A DNA stretch of 55,547 nt from NCBI GenBank assembly GCA_030849075.1, contig JASAOO010003405.1:1-55547 (forward strand), given 5' to 3'. Source of the DNA: Zelonia costaricensis (taxonomy: Eukaryota; Euglenozoa; Kinetoplastea; Trypanosomatida; Trypanosomatidae). Positions 1 through 9,779 of this stretch are shown in pieces (the stretch's first letter is position 1; each line of letters begins with the position of its first letter). The translations under genes and the position numbers were made by a program. The notes below the pieces were generated by a model. That model was not told the DNA's origin. It did no database searches and worked only from the letters and a program-made list of their open reading frames with translations.

Positions 1-2
1 CC

Positions 3-443
3 GCCGTCGACGTCGGTGCAATGGAAGCACTAGGTAGTGCAGTGGTGCGGCAGCACGCGGTGGCCACGGAGCTCTTCCCGACTGTGCGCGCCGACGGTGA
101 AAGTGAGGGGAACGGGGATGTCCACACCAGCCACGGTGCCCAGCGTGCACGGCCGCCGCTCCTCTCCCCATCACCACCGCCGCGGACGGCCTCGCCGGCC
201 GCCGTGCCGACTACAGAGAAGGACGCGGGGGCGGTTTCAAGCACCGGCACCGAGATGGAGAGCTTCAGCTCTGTGTCGTCCTTCCACGAAAGCGTGACAC
301 CGGTGAAGTCGACGCAGCTGGACGACGCAGCGGTGACCGCCGCGCGCGGTGATGACTCCGTGGCGGCTGCCGTGGCTGGCGGAAGCTCGGGCGGGTCCTC
401 CCCGCCCCCTCGCAACCCTGCGACGCATGGTGCGGGTGGCTGA
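3..443 (+). CDS. C-terminal tail of a low-complexity protein (5' end outside window)
   Basis: The reading frame is open from the left edge of the window and stops with TGA at 441-443, giving about 146 residues. The first ATG in the window (21) is probably internal, because the frame continues upstream without a stop. The visible part is rich in Ala, Ser, Pro and Gly (for example a PSPPPRTASPAA stretch) and shows no recognisable domain or membrane segment. It has the same codon style and strand as the genes that follow. Function cannot be assigned from this fragment. Confidence 0.6.
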   Translation, partial: AVDVGAMEALGSAVVRQHAVATELFPTVRADGESEGNGDVHTSHGAQRARPPLLSPSPPPRTASPAAVPTTEKDAGAVSSTGTEMESFSSVSSFHESVTPVKSTQLDDAAVTAARGDDSVAAAVAGGSSGGSSPPPRNPATHGAGG

Positions 444-507
444 AGACATCGCGTGTGGCAACTCGAAAGGTGTTGACCTCGTCGCATGAGCGTTGGTGCT
501 GCTCTGC

Positions 508-578
508 CTGCGTGTTGGTGTGTGTCTGTGTGCAACTTGTTGNCTGCGTGTTGGTGTGTGTCTGTGTGCAACTTGTTG
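508..578. repeat. 35-bp direct repeat around a single N
   Basis: Bases 508-542 and 544-578 are identical and are separated only by the N at 543. A perfect duplication touching an ambiguous base is the usual trace of two contig ends that overlap but were joined without being merged. It is more likely an assembly artefact than a real tandem repeat. Confidence 0.85.
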
Positions 579-1022
579 TTGCCATGCGCTGCCCCCCCCC
601 CCCCCCCGGTCGGTGCTGCTCACACACTTGACGATTCTCTTGTTGCTGTTGTTGTTTCCTCTTTCAGATTGTGCTGCTTGCACGCGTGTGTGTGTGGCGT
701 CGTGCGATGCGGGCGAGGAACATGTGCTGTCCGTGTGTGTCTCACCCCTCGTTCACACACACACACGCACGACAGTAGAGTACGTTAAAGCGCCTCAGCC
801 ACTCCCAAAGCACAGCATCTGCTATGCTGCCTGTCGTCGTCCGCAGCATCACGGCAACGGCACTTGTGTGAGACGAGCACGTGCACAGCGCTGCAGCAGC
901 GCCGTCGCGTTGACTCGGACCGCCTTCACTCCTCGGCCTCCCCTCCTCCGCCTCTCCTGCTTTCGGCTCACGCTCCTGCATCGCTTCACACTCTCTCTCG
1001 ATCCACCGTACACGCCGGTTTG

Positions 1023-1070
1023 CATTTCCCTCCCCCCTCCCACCGTATCCTCCCACACACATACATACAG
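1023..1070 (+). promoter_or_regulatory. Candidate spliced-leader acceptor for the 1125 gene
   Basis: A pyrimidine tract at 1023-1054 is followed by a CA-rich spacer and the first AG at 1069-1070. Using it leaves a 54-nt 5' UTR with no upstream ATG before 1125, which supports that start codon. Confidence 0.55.
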
Positions 1071-1124
1071 CTTCAGGGAGGCGGTATACTCAGTGCCACA
1101 CACACACACATATACGCACACGCG

Positions 1125-4100
1125 ATGTCACGCGTGTTCGCGGAGGACGAGATGCGGGAGCGGGGCGGTGGTCACGGTACGGGCAGCCGCGTGTACGTCA
1201 ACAACATGAACACGACGCACGCCACCGTCTCACTGCCGGCGCGCATGCCCCAGACGCTGCGCGAGCGCAACAGCGCAGCACCCGGCGCGGCGGCGCACAA
1301 CTTCTCAAGCTCCCACACCGACTCCATCTCCGGCGGCGGTGGTGGTGCCGGGGGCGGTGGGGGCGGCAGCGTGGCGCGCGACTCTGCCAACGGGCAGACG
1401 ACCAGTCCAGCCGCGCAGGAGCGCCGCTCGGAGTCGCCGCCCCTCCTCCCGGGCGGGGAGCGGCTCCACCCCAACCTGAACGACGTCTACAACCGCATCA
1501 TGCGGCGTCTGCAGCGGCAGATGAACTACGCCGAGTACTCACGCGCCTCCCTCGCGGAGCAGTACGGCGTCGATGTGCAGCTCGCGTGCGAGGAGGACGA
1601 ACGGGAGGCTGCGGACACGACGCGGCGCATGAGCGCCAAGCGGCGCTCCCGCGTGTCGCCGTCCACCGCGTCCTTCGTCAAGCACCCTCCCGACGGCGAG
1701 GACGCGGAGCACATCCCGCTCGTGAAGGCGTCCCGAGCCGTATCGCGGCCCTTCGCGGACTCCGCGGCGCCGGCAAGTGGCCGCGGTTCCGTCAGCGGCC
1801 GCGACCGGTCCCCGCTCAGTCCGCGCGGCGCCGGCGGCGCGGTGTCGCCATCGCGGCTGCTGCAGTTCAAGCAAACAGAACGGGCACGCCCCCGGGCCAG
1901 CAGTGTCGCCCCCGTGGGCACCGACAACGACGACGCCGTCGCCGGGCATCCGCACCGCCCTGCCTCGGCCAATGACCGCTACCTCGACCTCGAGCGGGAG
2001 CTCTCCGACCAGCCCTGCCCCCGCCCCCTGCGCCTCGTCATCCAGCACGTGCTGAACACACTGCAGAAGAAAATGGCACTGGCCGAGGGCGGCTCGCTCA
2101 AGGACTGCATCGTGTACGCCTTCGAGTCCCGCGCGCTGCTGGACCGCCTGCTGAAGGAGATTCCGCTCTACACGCAGTACAGCGCGGCACACGGCTCGGC
2201 TGGCAGCAAGGCACAGCAGGAGCTGGCCTCGGTGTTCCAGCAGCTGCGCCGGAAGCCGGTCCTGCTGCCACGCGGCGGCTACACGGAGGACCCGACGACC
2301 GGCGCCATACGCGGGCACCTCGTCGGCGAGTACGCCGGCAGCGCGGAGCTCGACTACGCCTCCCCCACGCCACCTAACATGGCGACCAGTGGCGGCGCCC
2401 TCAGCGGCCTCTCACCATCGAACACGCTGCTGCTCCCCAATCTCCCGGGCATACCGAGGGAGAGCCTCACCAGCCAGCGAAACACGCCGCCGCCGACGTT
2501 CATGGGCAACGACATGGACTCGGCAGCGGACGTGCCACTGCCCGCGAGCTATGGCAAGTCCGCCCGCCTCATGGGAGGCGGGGCGGCGGCGGCGGGGCGG
2601 CGCGTGATGGGTGGGGCACCCGTGCCCGCCTCCCTCGCGCCCATCGGCGCGCCACCACCGCAGCGTCGGCCCATCCTGCGCGATCACATGCGCGGCAGCG
2701 GCGGCGGTGGAGCCGCTGACGCCGCGGGGGTGGGGGGCACGCCCACCAAAGGCGGCCGCATGCCGTCCCCCAGCGAGCCAACCGTCGCGCCCCACTCGCT
2801 GAGTTTCTCGATGGACGCGGAGGTGCTGAGCGGCCCGGCCGCCGCCTTCGCCGCCGCGCACCGCGCGACGCGGCTCGTCAGCGTCGGCACCATAACGGAC
2901 GAGAACGGTGCCACAATGGTGTCGCTGGCCGAGCACGACGCCCGCAAGCGCGACCTCGACGCCATCACCGTGCGACTCGCGGACACAGAGATGCACCGCG
3001 CCGCCCTGGCCGAGCAGCTCTGCGAGGAGGGCGCGTACATGGACCAGAAGCGGAAGGTCGTACAGTACCTGCGCGAGACGCTCGTGCGGGAGTGCACAAT
3101 GCTGCGCGCCCAGCTGCACCTCGCCACGAGTCGCGTGCACCAGCTCCAGCAGCAGCAGCAGCAACAGCAGCACAACTTGCAGTCAACCCTGCGCGCCGCC
3201 GCCAGTGGCGGAACCACCGTCCCCGTCGCGTCCTCCGGCTTGTACGACGCACACGACGCGAACAACGCCTCCATGACGATTGGCGGTAACGCGACGCGCA
3301 CGCACAAGCACTCCGCGGCGAACTCTACCTCGATGACGCACCAGTCGCCGCGGCAGTCGGCCCAGCGGCTGAGCTACAGCGGGACGAGCCTCGTGAGTGC
3401 GGCCGGCGGTGCATCAGCCAGCCCCACAGGGCACGGCAACCGCTCCGTCTCGCGGCTGCACCGGCAGCAGAGCAGCGGGTTCTCTCCAGGGGCAAGCATG
3501 TCTGCCGCCCCGCCCGGCATGCACACCGTCAGCGGGGGTGCCTCCCCGGCCGCTGCGGGGGGTGGTCTCGTCGGTGCGAGCATCAGCTCCGCACCGGCGG
3601 GCCACGTCGGTAGTCTGGCGCTGGCGAGCAGCATGGATGTGCAGACCCTCTCGGAGCTGGAGGCGGTGCAGAGCCTGCTGGACCTGGTGCTGCTGGCGGT
3701 GGAGGAGGACGCCGTGGTGCCGCGGCACACGCTGCAGATGGTGCGCAGCGGCGATGTGGACGCTGAGGTCGTCAAGGACGGATTTCGCAAGGACCCGAAG
3801 CAGCAGATGGATGAGCTGCGCAACGAGTACGACGAGCGGCACAATGCCCTGAAGAAGAGCATCCTCGCCCGCACGGCGGAGCAGAACTTCATCGTGGTGC
3901 AGCAGCGGCAGGAGATCGAGCGGCTGCGTGCGCTGACCGACACGACCCGTGTGCGGTTCATCCTGCTGCAGCATGTCATGAGTCTCCGCGGCGGGCTGCA
4001 GCAGCTCCGCACCGACGTGGCGGAGCAGCTGCACTTCTTCAAGGCCATCCTGCAGAACACGTCGCAGAGCCTCCTGCGCCGCGCCGCGCTGGTGGACAAG

Positions 4101-5006
4101 ACGCTGAGCGAGAACCTCGTGCTGAGCGGCACTGTCAGCGCGATGCGCGACATGGTCGAGTCAGCCAGCTCGCTCCTTATGCCGATGCTCACGCACGAGT
4201 ATCGGTGCGGCTACCACCCCTGGCCGCTGAAGCTGCGCAACACCACCGACCCGCTCGCCCACGTCATCCACCTCCGCTACGGCGCGGCCGAGGTGATTCG
4301 CTTGCGGGACTCGCTCAACATCTTCGGGCAGCTCTACGGCACCTTGCATCGCTACATCATGCAGCAGCTGGTGCAGCCCGACGCTGCGCGGCCGCAGGCA
4401 GGACGGCCGCTGCAGCACCTCTGCGCCGCCCTGGCGCTCAACCCGATGAGCCACACCGACGTCATCTTCGGCGCCCGCCACGCGTACGACGCAGAGGTGC
4501 AGCTGCGCCGCCGTCTTGCCCGGCTCAACGCGCGCCTGACGTGGAACGCCTACCTGCAGCGCATCTTCACGGACCGCTCTGTCGCCGCGCTGGTCGAGGC
4601 GGGGCTGAACCCGCGCCTCGCCTCCCTCCCGGTGGCTGGCCGCATCAACCTGCTCGCCCATGAGCGGGCGAACCTGTTGCAGGCGCGTGTGGCGGTGCAG
4701 CGGGAGAGGGCCGAGAACGCCAAGACGGCATACCGGCTGTGGCGCGAGAAGGAGATCGACATCTTGGAAGGCTACCCGGCCCTGCAGACGCAGCGCAACC
4801 GCCTGGCCCTGCTGACCGGTGGCACGGCGCAGACGACGGGCACCATGAGTGCCGTGACCCTCGCAGGGCGGGGGATGGTGTCAACAGCGGGGCTCGCCGG
4901 AAACGGGCCAGAGCCGCGGCGCTTCATGCCCGAGTCGCGCATCGCGAAGGCCTTCAGCCGCGCCGCCGTGCTGCCAAGCGAGGGGGAGGCCGCAGTCAGC
5001 ATGTGA
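1125..5006 (+). CDS. Conserved-looking coiled-coil protein, function unknown (1293 aa)
   Basis: I do not recognise a family. The start is the first ATG after the splice acceptor at 1070; the frame is open further upstream, but without an ATG. Residues 1-110 are Gly/Ser-rich. Around 115-145 there is a compact charged helix (NDVYNRIMRRLQRQM). Residues about 305-400 form another ordered stretch, followed by a long Pro/Ala/Gly region. A coiled coil spans roughly 604-690 and ends in a Gln run encoded by CAG repeats (3141-3170). A second ordered, mostly helical region covers about 838-1245 and contains a Leu/Gln/Arg-rich coil. There is no signal peptide, membrane span or catalytic motif. The organisation suggests a structural or scaffold protein, perhaps cytoskeletal, but that is inference only. 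Confidence 0.85.
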   Translation: MSRVFAEDEMRERGGGHGTGSRVYVNNMNTTHATVSLPARMPQTLRERNSAAPGAAAHNFSSSHTDSISGGGGGAGGGGGGSVARDSANGQTTSPAAQERRSESPPLLPGGERLHPNLNDVYNRIMRRLQRQMNYAEYSRASLAEQYGVDVQLACEEDEREAADTTRRMSAKRRSRVSPSTASFVKHPPDGEDAEHIPLVKASRAVSRPFADSAAPASGRGSVSGRDRSPLSPRGAGGAVSPSRLLQFKQTERARPRASSVAPVGTDNDDAVAGHPHRPASANDRYLDLERELSDQPCPRPLRLVIQHVLNTLQKKMALAEGGSLKDCIVYAFESRALLDRLLKEIPLYTQYSAAHGSAGSKAQQELASVFQQLRRKPVLLPRGGYTEDPTTGAIRGHLVGEYAGSAELDYASPTPPNMATSGGALSGLSPSNTLLLPNLPGIPRESLTSQRNTPPPTFMGNDMDSAADVPLPASYGKSARLMGGGAAAAGRRVMGGAPVPASLAPIGAPPPQRRPILRDHMRGSGGGGAADAAGVGGTPTKGGRMPSPSEPTVAPHSLSFSMDAEVLSGPAAAFAAAHRATRLVSVGTITDENGATMVSLAEHDARKRDLDAITVRLADTEMHRAALAEQLCEEGAYMDQKRKVVQYLRETLVRECTMLRAQLHLATSRVHQLQQQQQQQQHNLQSTLRAAASGGTTVPVASSGLYDAHDANNASMTIGGNATRTHKHSAANSTSMTHQSPRQSAQRLSYSGTSLVSAAGGASASPTGHGNRSVSRLHRQQSSGFSPGASMSAAPPGMHTVSGGASPAAAGGGLVGASISSAPAGHVGSLALASSMDVQTLSELEAVQSLLDLVLLAVEEDAVVPRHTLQMVRSGDVDAEVVKDGFRKDPKQQMDELRNEYDERHNALKKSILARTAEQNFIVVQQRQEIERLRALTDTTRVRFILLQHVMSLRGGLQQLRTDVAEQLHFFKAILQNTSQSLLRRAALVDKTLSENLVLSGTVSAMRDMVESASSLLMPMLTHEYRCGYHPWPLKLRNTTDPLAHVIHLRYGAAEVIRLRDSLNIFGQLYGTLHRYIMQQLVQPDAARPQAGRPLQHLCAALALNPMSHTDVIFGARHAYDAEVQLRRRLARLNARLTWNAYLQRIFTDRSVAALVEAGLNPRLASLPVAGRINLLAHERANLLQARVAVQRERAENAKTAYRLWREKEIDILEGYPALQTQRNRLALLTGGTAQTTGTMSAVTLAGRGMVSTAGLAGNGPEPRRFMPESRIAKAFSRAAVLPSEGEAAVSM
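3141..3170 (+). repeat. CAG-type trinucleotide run encoding poly-Gln
   Basis: An almost uninterrupted run of CAG with one CAA codes for a glutamine stretch at the end of the first coiled coil. It is in frame and probably length-polymorphic. Confidence 0.7.
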
Positions 5007-5294
5007 GGCAGCCTAGAAACTGGCTCCAGAAGGTGGGAGAGGGACGGAGACGGTGCACATACATTCGTGTCGACATACGTGTGTGTGTGTGTGTGTCCAG
5101 TTCGCGTGTATGCGATCCGCATTCCTTTTCCTCTCTTGTCTTTCCTTCCCCCCTTTTACTTGCTTACCGATGTAAACTACTGGAGACAGAGAGCTGCTAC
5201 GTGCATAGGTCCGTGTATGTGTGTGCTTGTCTGCGTTTTGGAGTTGATAGCGTGGTGCCGCCTCGCGGTGGGGAGGGGGAGGGGGCGATGCTGA

Positions 5295-5329
<35 letters not shown>

Positions 5330-5954
5330 ATGTGCGTGTCTCAGCGTGGAGTGCTGCGCTGTGTGCGTGTCCCCCTCTCCTGCGCCCTCTCCAACTCGCA
5401 CCCACCCACGCACGTGTGTGTGGGTGGGTGTGCTGACGAGTGCACATCCCCTTTGGCTTCTGCTCTTGCACCACTGCGACTCCCGCGCTTCGACTGAGAA
5501 AGAACAAACGAGAATTGCCCACGCTGATGTTCGGGCCTTCGCGCAAAGACGCCGAGAAGAGAGGGCCGCGAGGCCGCGAAGACTATGCCAGTCGTCGCGG
5601 CGCGATGGAGTGGGGGGGGTTGGCCACTGCGTGAGAGTGGCGAAAAAGAGGAGAAGCCTCTGACTATCACATCGCGACTGCTTCGAGGTGCAGCCCGTTG
5701 TCTCCACCTCCCACGCTCCTTCCCATTTGATGTGTTCTCGTGCGCAGCATCTCCGACCACGCGGCGGTGCCTAAACACACACACACACACGCACAACTCT
5801 CCTTCACTGACTTCCACGTGCACCTTCAACTCGGGAAGACACACTGGCGTGACCGCTTCGCCCCTCTCCTCCCTCCTCCCGCGGGCCCGTCATGTACTGG
5901 GCGGCGCACACATGCGCGGCTCGCTGCAGCCCTGCCGCACTCACTCACCACCGC
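5007..5954. other. Intergenic region with TG then CA microsatellites
   Basis: No gene is seen. The 3' side of the upstream gene has TG repeats (near 5084-5096 and 5297-5327). The side near the next gene has a CA run at about 5771-5790 and C/T tracts (for example 5857-5880). The short frames here are repeat-derived. Confidence 0.65.
5297..5327 (+). repeat. (TG)n microsatellite
   Basis: A pure TG dinucleotide run of about 31 bases lies 290 bases downstream of the stop at 5006, probably in the 3' UTR of that gene. Confidence 0.9.
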
Positions 5955-6857
5955 ATGCACGGCGCGGCGGCCAGGAGTGCCGCCTCCGCTGCACGCGCCA
6001 CCGGACTCGCACGTGTCACCGCGACAAGCGCGATGGCAGTGGCGCGGCGCTTCGCCTCCACCGCAGGAGGGGACGAGAACGACGGCGCGGGCGTCGACGT
6101 GGAGGCGATTGGGCGGCCGATGGGCTACGGCCCGTTCAGCGCCACCGCAAAGGCACGCCTGGCTCGCGAGCGGGCCAGTGCCGCTGCCGCGGCAGCGGCG
6201 GGGTTCTCCAGCGACGGCGCGGATGCTGCTGGGGTGGCGGCGGACGGCGCGGCCACGGTGATGCAGAACGTTGGGCTCGACACGAACCTGTTCCTGCGCC
6301 TCTCCCTCGCCGGTCTGCCGCACCCGTCGCAGCTGCAGGACAGCGCCTTCATGTCCCCCGCGTGGCGCCTCGCCTTTGTGCGGCTCTACCGCACCATTCT
6401 ACGACTGCATAACAAGACGGTGGCAGTGTCGCTGCGCACGGCGCGGGGCGAGGGGGCCGAGGCGGCCGTGTCGGCGGTCACCGGCGTGCAAGTCGCGGCA
6501 TCGACGTCCGAGCCGAGAGACAGCATCAGCCGCAGCAGCAGCAGCAGCAGCGGCGATGCGGCCGACGTGGACGATGTGCTGCTGCGGTACCTCCTCACGC
6601 CGGAGCAGCAGGCCTTCGGCAACAGCTTCGTGCAGGGCGAGTTCACGCGGCACGTGGACGCCGACGCCGTGTCGGCAACCATATTTTATCGGTCGTGGTA
6701 CGAGTACGTGCTGCAGCTCGCCTCGGGCGTGACGGCGCGCGAGATGACGGAGCAGGAGAGGCGGCTGCTCTCGGATGAGCACAAGGAGAAACTCAACTCG
6801 CTGCGCGGCGCCTTCCTCGATCTCCGCACGGCCCAGCAGCCGACGTACATGCCGTGA
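5955..6857 (+). CDS. SDHAF3: LYR-motif protein, probable succinate dehydrogenase assembly factor 3 (ACN9-like)
   Basis: SDHAF3 proteins are small mitochondrial LYR-family chaperones that help insert or protect the iron-sulphur subunit of complex II. From 5955 the protein has 300 aa. Residues 1-35 are rich in Ala, Arg and Ser without acidic residues (for example MAVARRFAS), as in a mitochondrial presequence. The core begins at about 138 with VRLYRTILRLH, where L144-Y145-R146 is the LYR motif. After a Ser-rich insertion comes FGNSFVQGEFTRH (E229-H233) and then FYRSWYEYVLQL, matching the order of the YVKxEFxxH and W-x-x-Y elements of the family. The C-terminal helix (KLNSLRGAFLDL) also fits. It is about twice the usual family length. 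An in-frame ATG at 5892 would add 21 residues, but an AG at 5928-5929 after the best pyrimidine tract would remove it, so I prefer 5955. Assignment rests on motif order. Confidence 0.65.
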   Translation: MHGAAARSAASAARATGLARVTATSAMAVARRFASTAGGDENDGAGVDVEAIGRPMGYGPFSATAKARLARERASAAAAAAAGFSSDGADAAGVAADGAATVMQNVGLDTNLFLRLSLAGLPHPSQLQDSAFMSPAWRLAFVRLYRTILRLHNKTVAVSLRTARGEGAEAAVSAVTGVQVAASTSEPRDSISRSSSSSSGDAADVDDVLLRYLLTPEQQAFGNSFVQGEFTRHVDADAVSATIFYRSWYEYVLQLASGVTAREMTEQERRLLSDEHKEKLNSLRGAFLDLRTAQQPTYMP

Positions 6858-7374
6858 TGCAGGAAGCGGGCTTTGTTAACGTAGGGGGCGGGGGTGACGA
6901 ACCGAATCGCAAGTGCGTTCCGCGGCTTCGCTGCGGTGGAGAGGAGAAGGGGGGTGGAAGTGCCTCCTCGCTTGTGAGCGGGGGAGCGCATCTGCCTCGT
7001 CCAGCAGCCAAGCGGCATCGGCTGCGGGGAGGGACGTCCGGTGCATCGTCACAGGAAGGTAAGCGGAATACGAAAACAGAAGCGCCGGTTGATAATGCAG
7101 TGGAGGAGACAACGGAACGCGCTGCGCCTCTTTCCCCGTGTCAGTCCTGCGTGAAAACGCGTGCGTCAACAGAACCGTGTGCGTCGTCGCGTGGCAGCGC
7201 ACACGAACCGCGTCCGATCGGCACCCACCGTAGCGTTGCGTACGGGGGGAACCGCTGGAAGGGGGGGTGAAAGAATCCTGCGATGGCGTTTAGCGACGAC
7301 GGTCACGCTGCGGCGACGCCACTGATGATCCTCGGCTCAACACTGCTTTTTTTCTTCTCCAATTCCTACACTCC

Positions 7375-7404
7375 GCACACACACACACACACACACACAC
7401 AAAC
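7375..7404 (+). repeat. (CA)n microsatellite
   Basis: A CA dinucleotide run of about 26 bases, followed by AAACAC, within the long spacer downstream of the SDHAF3-like gene. Confidence 0.85.
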
Positions 7405-9190
7405 ACGTAAATGACGTGCAGTCGCGTCGGTGTCTAGAAGCTCTGCTATTCGAGTTTTCGCCTGAGCCGCTCCATTCCACATCGCACCAATCCTTCCCAT
7501 CCCACCACAACCACACACCCCACCCTCCCTCCACGTTGCTCTATCTCATCCCCTCGCGTGCCCTTCAGCTCCGTCCCCCCTCCCCACCCACCCCAACACA
7601 GACACACACACACGCGCTCCCTCTCCGCCTTCTTTCTCGGTACACCGCCCCGCCCCCCCCACCCACCCACCTTATAGAACACCGTGGCGCTCGCTCGCAC
7701 GAGAGCGACGTCCGGGAGAAGCGCAACGGTGCTGCTACCCAGACGTCGACGCCGCGCTCACACCTGGTTCAGCAACAAGACACACGAAGGCCTCGTGAAG
7801 ACGCAGGAGCGCGTCTCGCTTCTTTGTTTTCTCCACCGCCGTGAAGCTCCACGACATCAGCAGGCGCCACGGCTCTTATCGGAGCAGAGAGGGCTCGTGC
7901 GCTGCGGTGCCGCCGCCGTCTGCGCGCACTCTCACTTACCTCCTGCGTCACACACCGGCCGTCTGGCGACGTCGTCAGACGCACGCGACGAGCGAGGGAG
8001 GTGTGTTCATAGTAACCACGCACGCACGCACACGTCGACAGACTCCACCTCCCGCCGGGAAACGGAATTGCCCCAGGCGTCACCGGGCACGCTGCACGTT
8101 CCGTCGTGCTGCCGCCTTCTTTCTCCTCTCCTCCCCCGCCCCCCCCCCCCTACACTCCACTCCACTCCCCCTTCTCTACCACCGACTATCGCGTACCTCG
8201 TTTCCATTGTCTACCTCGACCTCGCTCCCCCGTCACCCGTGCGTGAGGGTGTGTGTGTTCGTTTGTGTGCGTGTGCGGCAGCAGCTTTTGCCCTGCTCTT
8301 CCTCTTCTCGTTTACGTTTTTCTCCCTTCGGTTCCTCCTCCACCCGTACCCCCGCTCCATTCGTGCTGCATGCAAAAGAGTGATCCTCCGCCTCTCGCCC
8401 CTGCGTCCCCTCACATCTTCTTCCGTCAACCGCATTCACCACGTCGCCGTCGTGGTGGATCGTCGTCGCACTTGTGTCGTCCGCGCCCCGTCACCCAGTC
8501 AATCCTGTCTCTCTGGGTGTACGCCTGTGTCCTGCGCTTAGGTCTGTTTGGTGTGTGTGTGTGTGTGTGTGTACGCGCGCGCTGCTGCACACGGGGCGCA
8601 ACGTCGACTAGTTGATGTCTGCTACCTCGTGAAGTCCGCGTTCCCATCGCCCATTCCCCCCCCCCCAATCTCCCATCCCGACCCACCAAGAGTTTCCGCT
8701 CCGTTGCCGCTCGCTCTTCGTTTTATTTCTCCCTTCGTTTTTTGGTTTTCCTTTGGTTTAGAGTACACCGTTGCGTGACGCCCCTTCTCGTCCCCTCGTT
8801 CTTCCTCCCTCCCCTTCCCCCCCTCCCCCCGCTGTGTGTGTGTGTGTGTGTGTGTCACATCTCACGTCGTCTTCTCTTGTCCACCACCACCACCACCACC
8901 ACGGTCACCGCCTGCTTCCCCACCCCCCCCCCTCTCTGCCCTCTGCCCCCTCCCTTCCTGTGTTGTTGTTGTCCACCAGTTGCCTTGCTCCTCCCCCCCT
9001 CCCTTCCACTCCCCCGCACGTCTGTGCGCCTGTGTGCCCCAACGTGTGTGTGTGTGTGTGTGTGTGCGTGTGCTCCTTCGTTTTCTTTCTCCCCGCCTCC
9101 TGTTTCCCGTCCCCTTTTCTTCTGGTGTGCCCACGACACGACTCGGTGGAAGTGCTGTTGATCGCTCGCGTTACCTGCGTACTGTACAGG

Positions 9191-9194
<4 letters not shown>

Positions 9195-9223
<29 letters not shown>
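9195..9223 (+). repeat. (TG)n microsatellite
   Basis: A pure TG run, the longest of a cluster of TG runs between 8549 and 9670. Confidence 0.85.
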
Positions 9224-9224
<1 letters not shown>

Positions 9225-9596
9225 GCCGCTTCTGCGTCTGCATCCCACCCGCCTTGTTTGCTCGACAGGCTCGCTTTCCGTTGGTGGAGTTGTGCACCGG
9301 GGGCGGGGAGCTGTCCGTGGCGCCGCTGTTCCTGTTCATTGTCCTCCACGTGGACGTGTGGTCCACGTCGCACGAACAGAAGAGAAGGAAAGTAGGAAAC
9401 ACCTCCGCTGTGTGGAGCAGCTGTGTTGCGGCTGTTTGCGTGTTCGCCTGTTTCCTCCTTTTCATTTTTCTTCTTCGTTCCTCCTTCTCTCTCTCTGCAG
9501 CTTTCTAGTCCTCTTGTTCTCCGCCACGCTGAGGTTTGTCCGCGCGCGGGGCGGCAGAGCGCGGCATCGGTGCGCGCCAACACCTCCGTTGACATC

Positions 9597-9617
9597 ATCA
9601 TCTCTCTTTCTCTCTAG
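9597..9617 (+). promoter_or_regulatory. Candidate spliced-leader acceptor for the 9780 gene
   Basis: A C/T tract (ATCATCTCTCTTTCTCTCTAG, 21 bases ending at 9617) finishes in AG at 9616-9617. It would leave a 163-nt 5' UTR that contains the TG run at 9644-9670 and no upstream ATG. A second pyrimidine tract with AG at 9759-9760 is an alternative. Confidence 0.5.
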
Positions 9618-9643
9618 CTTCACAGCCCTTCATTTTCCCCATC

Positions 9644-9670
9644 GTGTGTGTGTGTGTGTGTGTGTGTGTG
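9644..9670 (+). repeat. (TG)n microsatellite near a start codon
   Basis: A TG run about 110 bases before the ATG at 9780, possibly inside the 5' UTR if the acceptor at 9617 is used. Confidence 0.85.
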
Positions 9671-9779
9671 AACGTCCGTCCGTGTCCCGGCGAGGGTGGA
9701 TCAGTCGTTGACCTCTCACCTTCTCCGCCCTCCGCCCCGCCTGTTCCTCCCTGTACCGAGGGGGGGGGGTGGTGAGGAC

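Larger units (their letters stand above)
444..1124. other. Intergenic region: 3' flank and trans-splicing region
   Basis: No gene is seen here. It holds an unresolved base (543) between two exact 35-bp repeats, a C run at 592-607, a CA-rich patch near 754-770, and a long C/T-rich stretch from about 900 to 1057 that leads to the splice acceptor of the next gene. The open frames crossing it encode only Cys/Val and Thr/His repeat-derived peptides and are not credible genes. Confidence 0.7.
6858..9779. other. 2.9-kb gene-free stretch
   Basis: This is the longest gene gap in the window. Bases 6858-7330 are of mixed composition without a convincing frame. From 7375 onward it is dominated by CA runs (7375-7404), C/T tracts, and TG runs at about 8549-8571, 8834-8854, 9042-9068, 9195-9223 and 9644-9670. 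Frames such as 7684-8541 give Pro/Ser/Cys/Val repeat peptides with no domain. It probably contains the 3' UTR of the SDHAF3-like gene and a long spacer. A missing or RNA gene cannot be excluded. Confidence 0.6.

Noticed and set aside
864..1124. Upstream extension of the first complete gene
   Set aside because: It would start at TTG and run through C/T tracts and CA repeats upstream of the splice acceptor; the ATG at 1125 is used instead. The same reasoning applies at 9696, 20327, 31464 and 49324.
7322..7460. Possible C/D-box snoRNA (TGATGA at 7324)
   Set aside because: The nearest CTGA is about 135 bases away, too far for a trypanosomatid C/D snoRNA, and no flanking stem or duplicate boxes are seen.
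7684..8541. 285-codon open frame in the 2.9-kb gap
   Set aside because: It has no convincing start, its composition follows CT and TG repeats, and it holds no domain.
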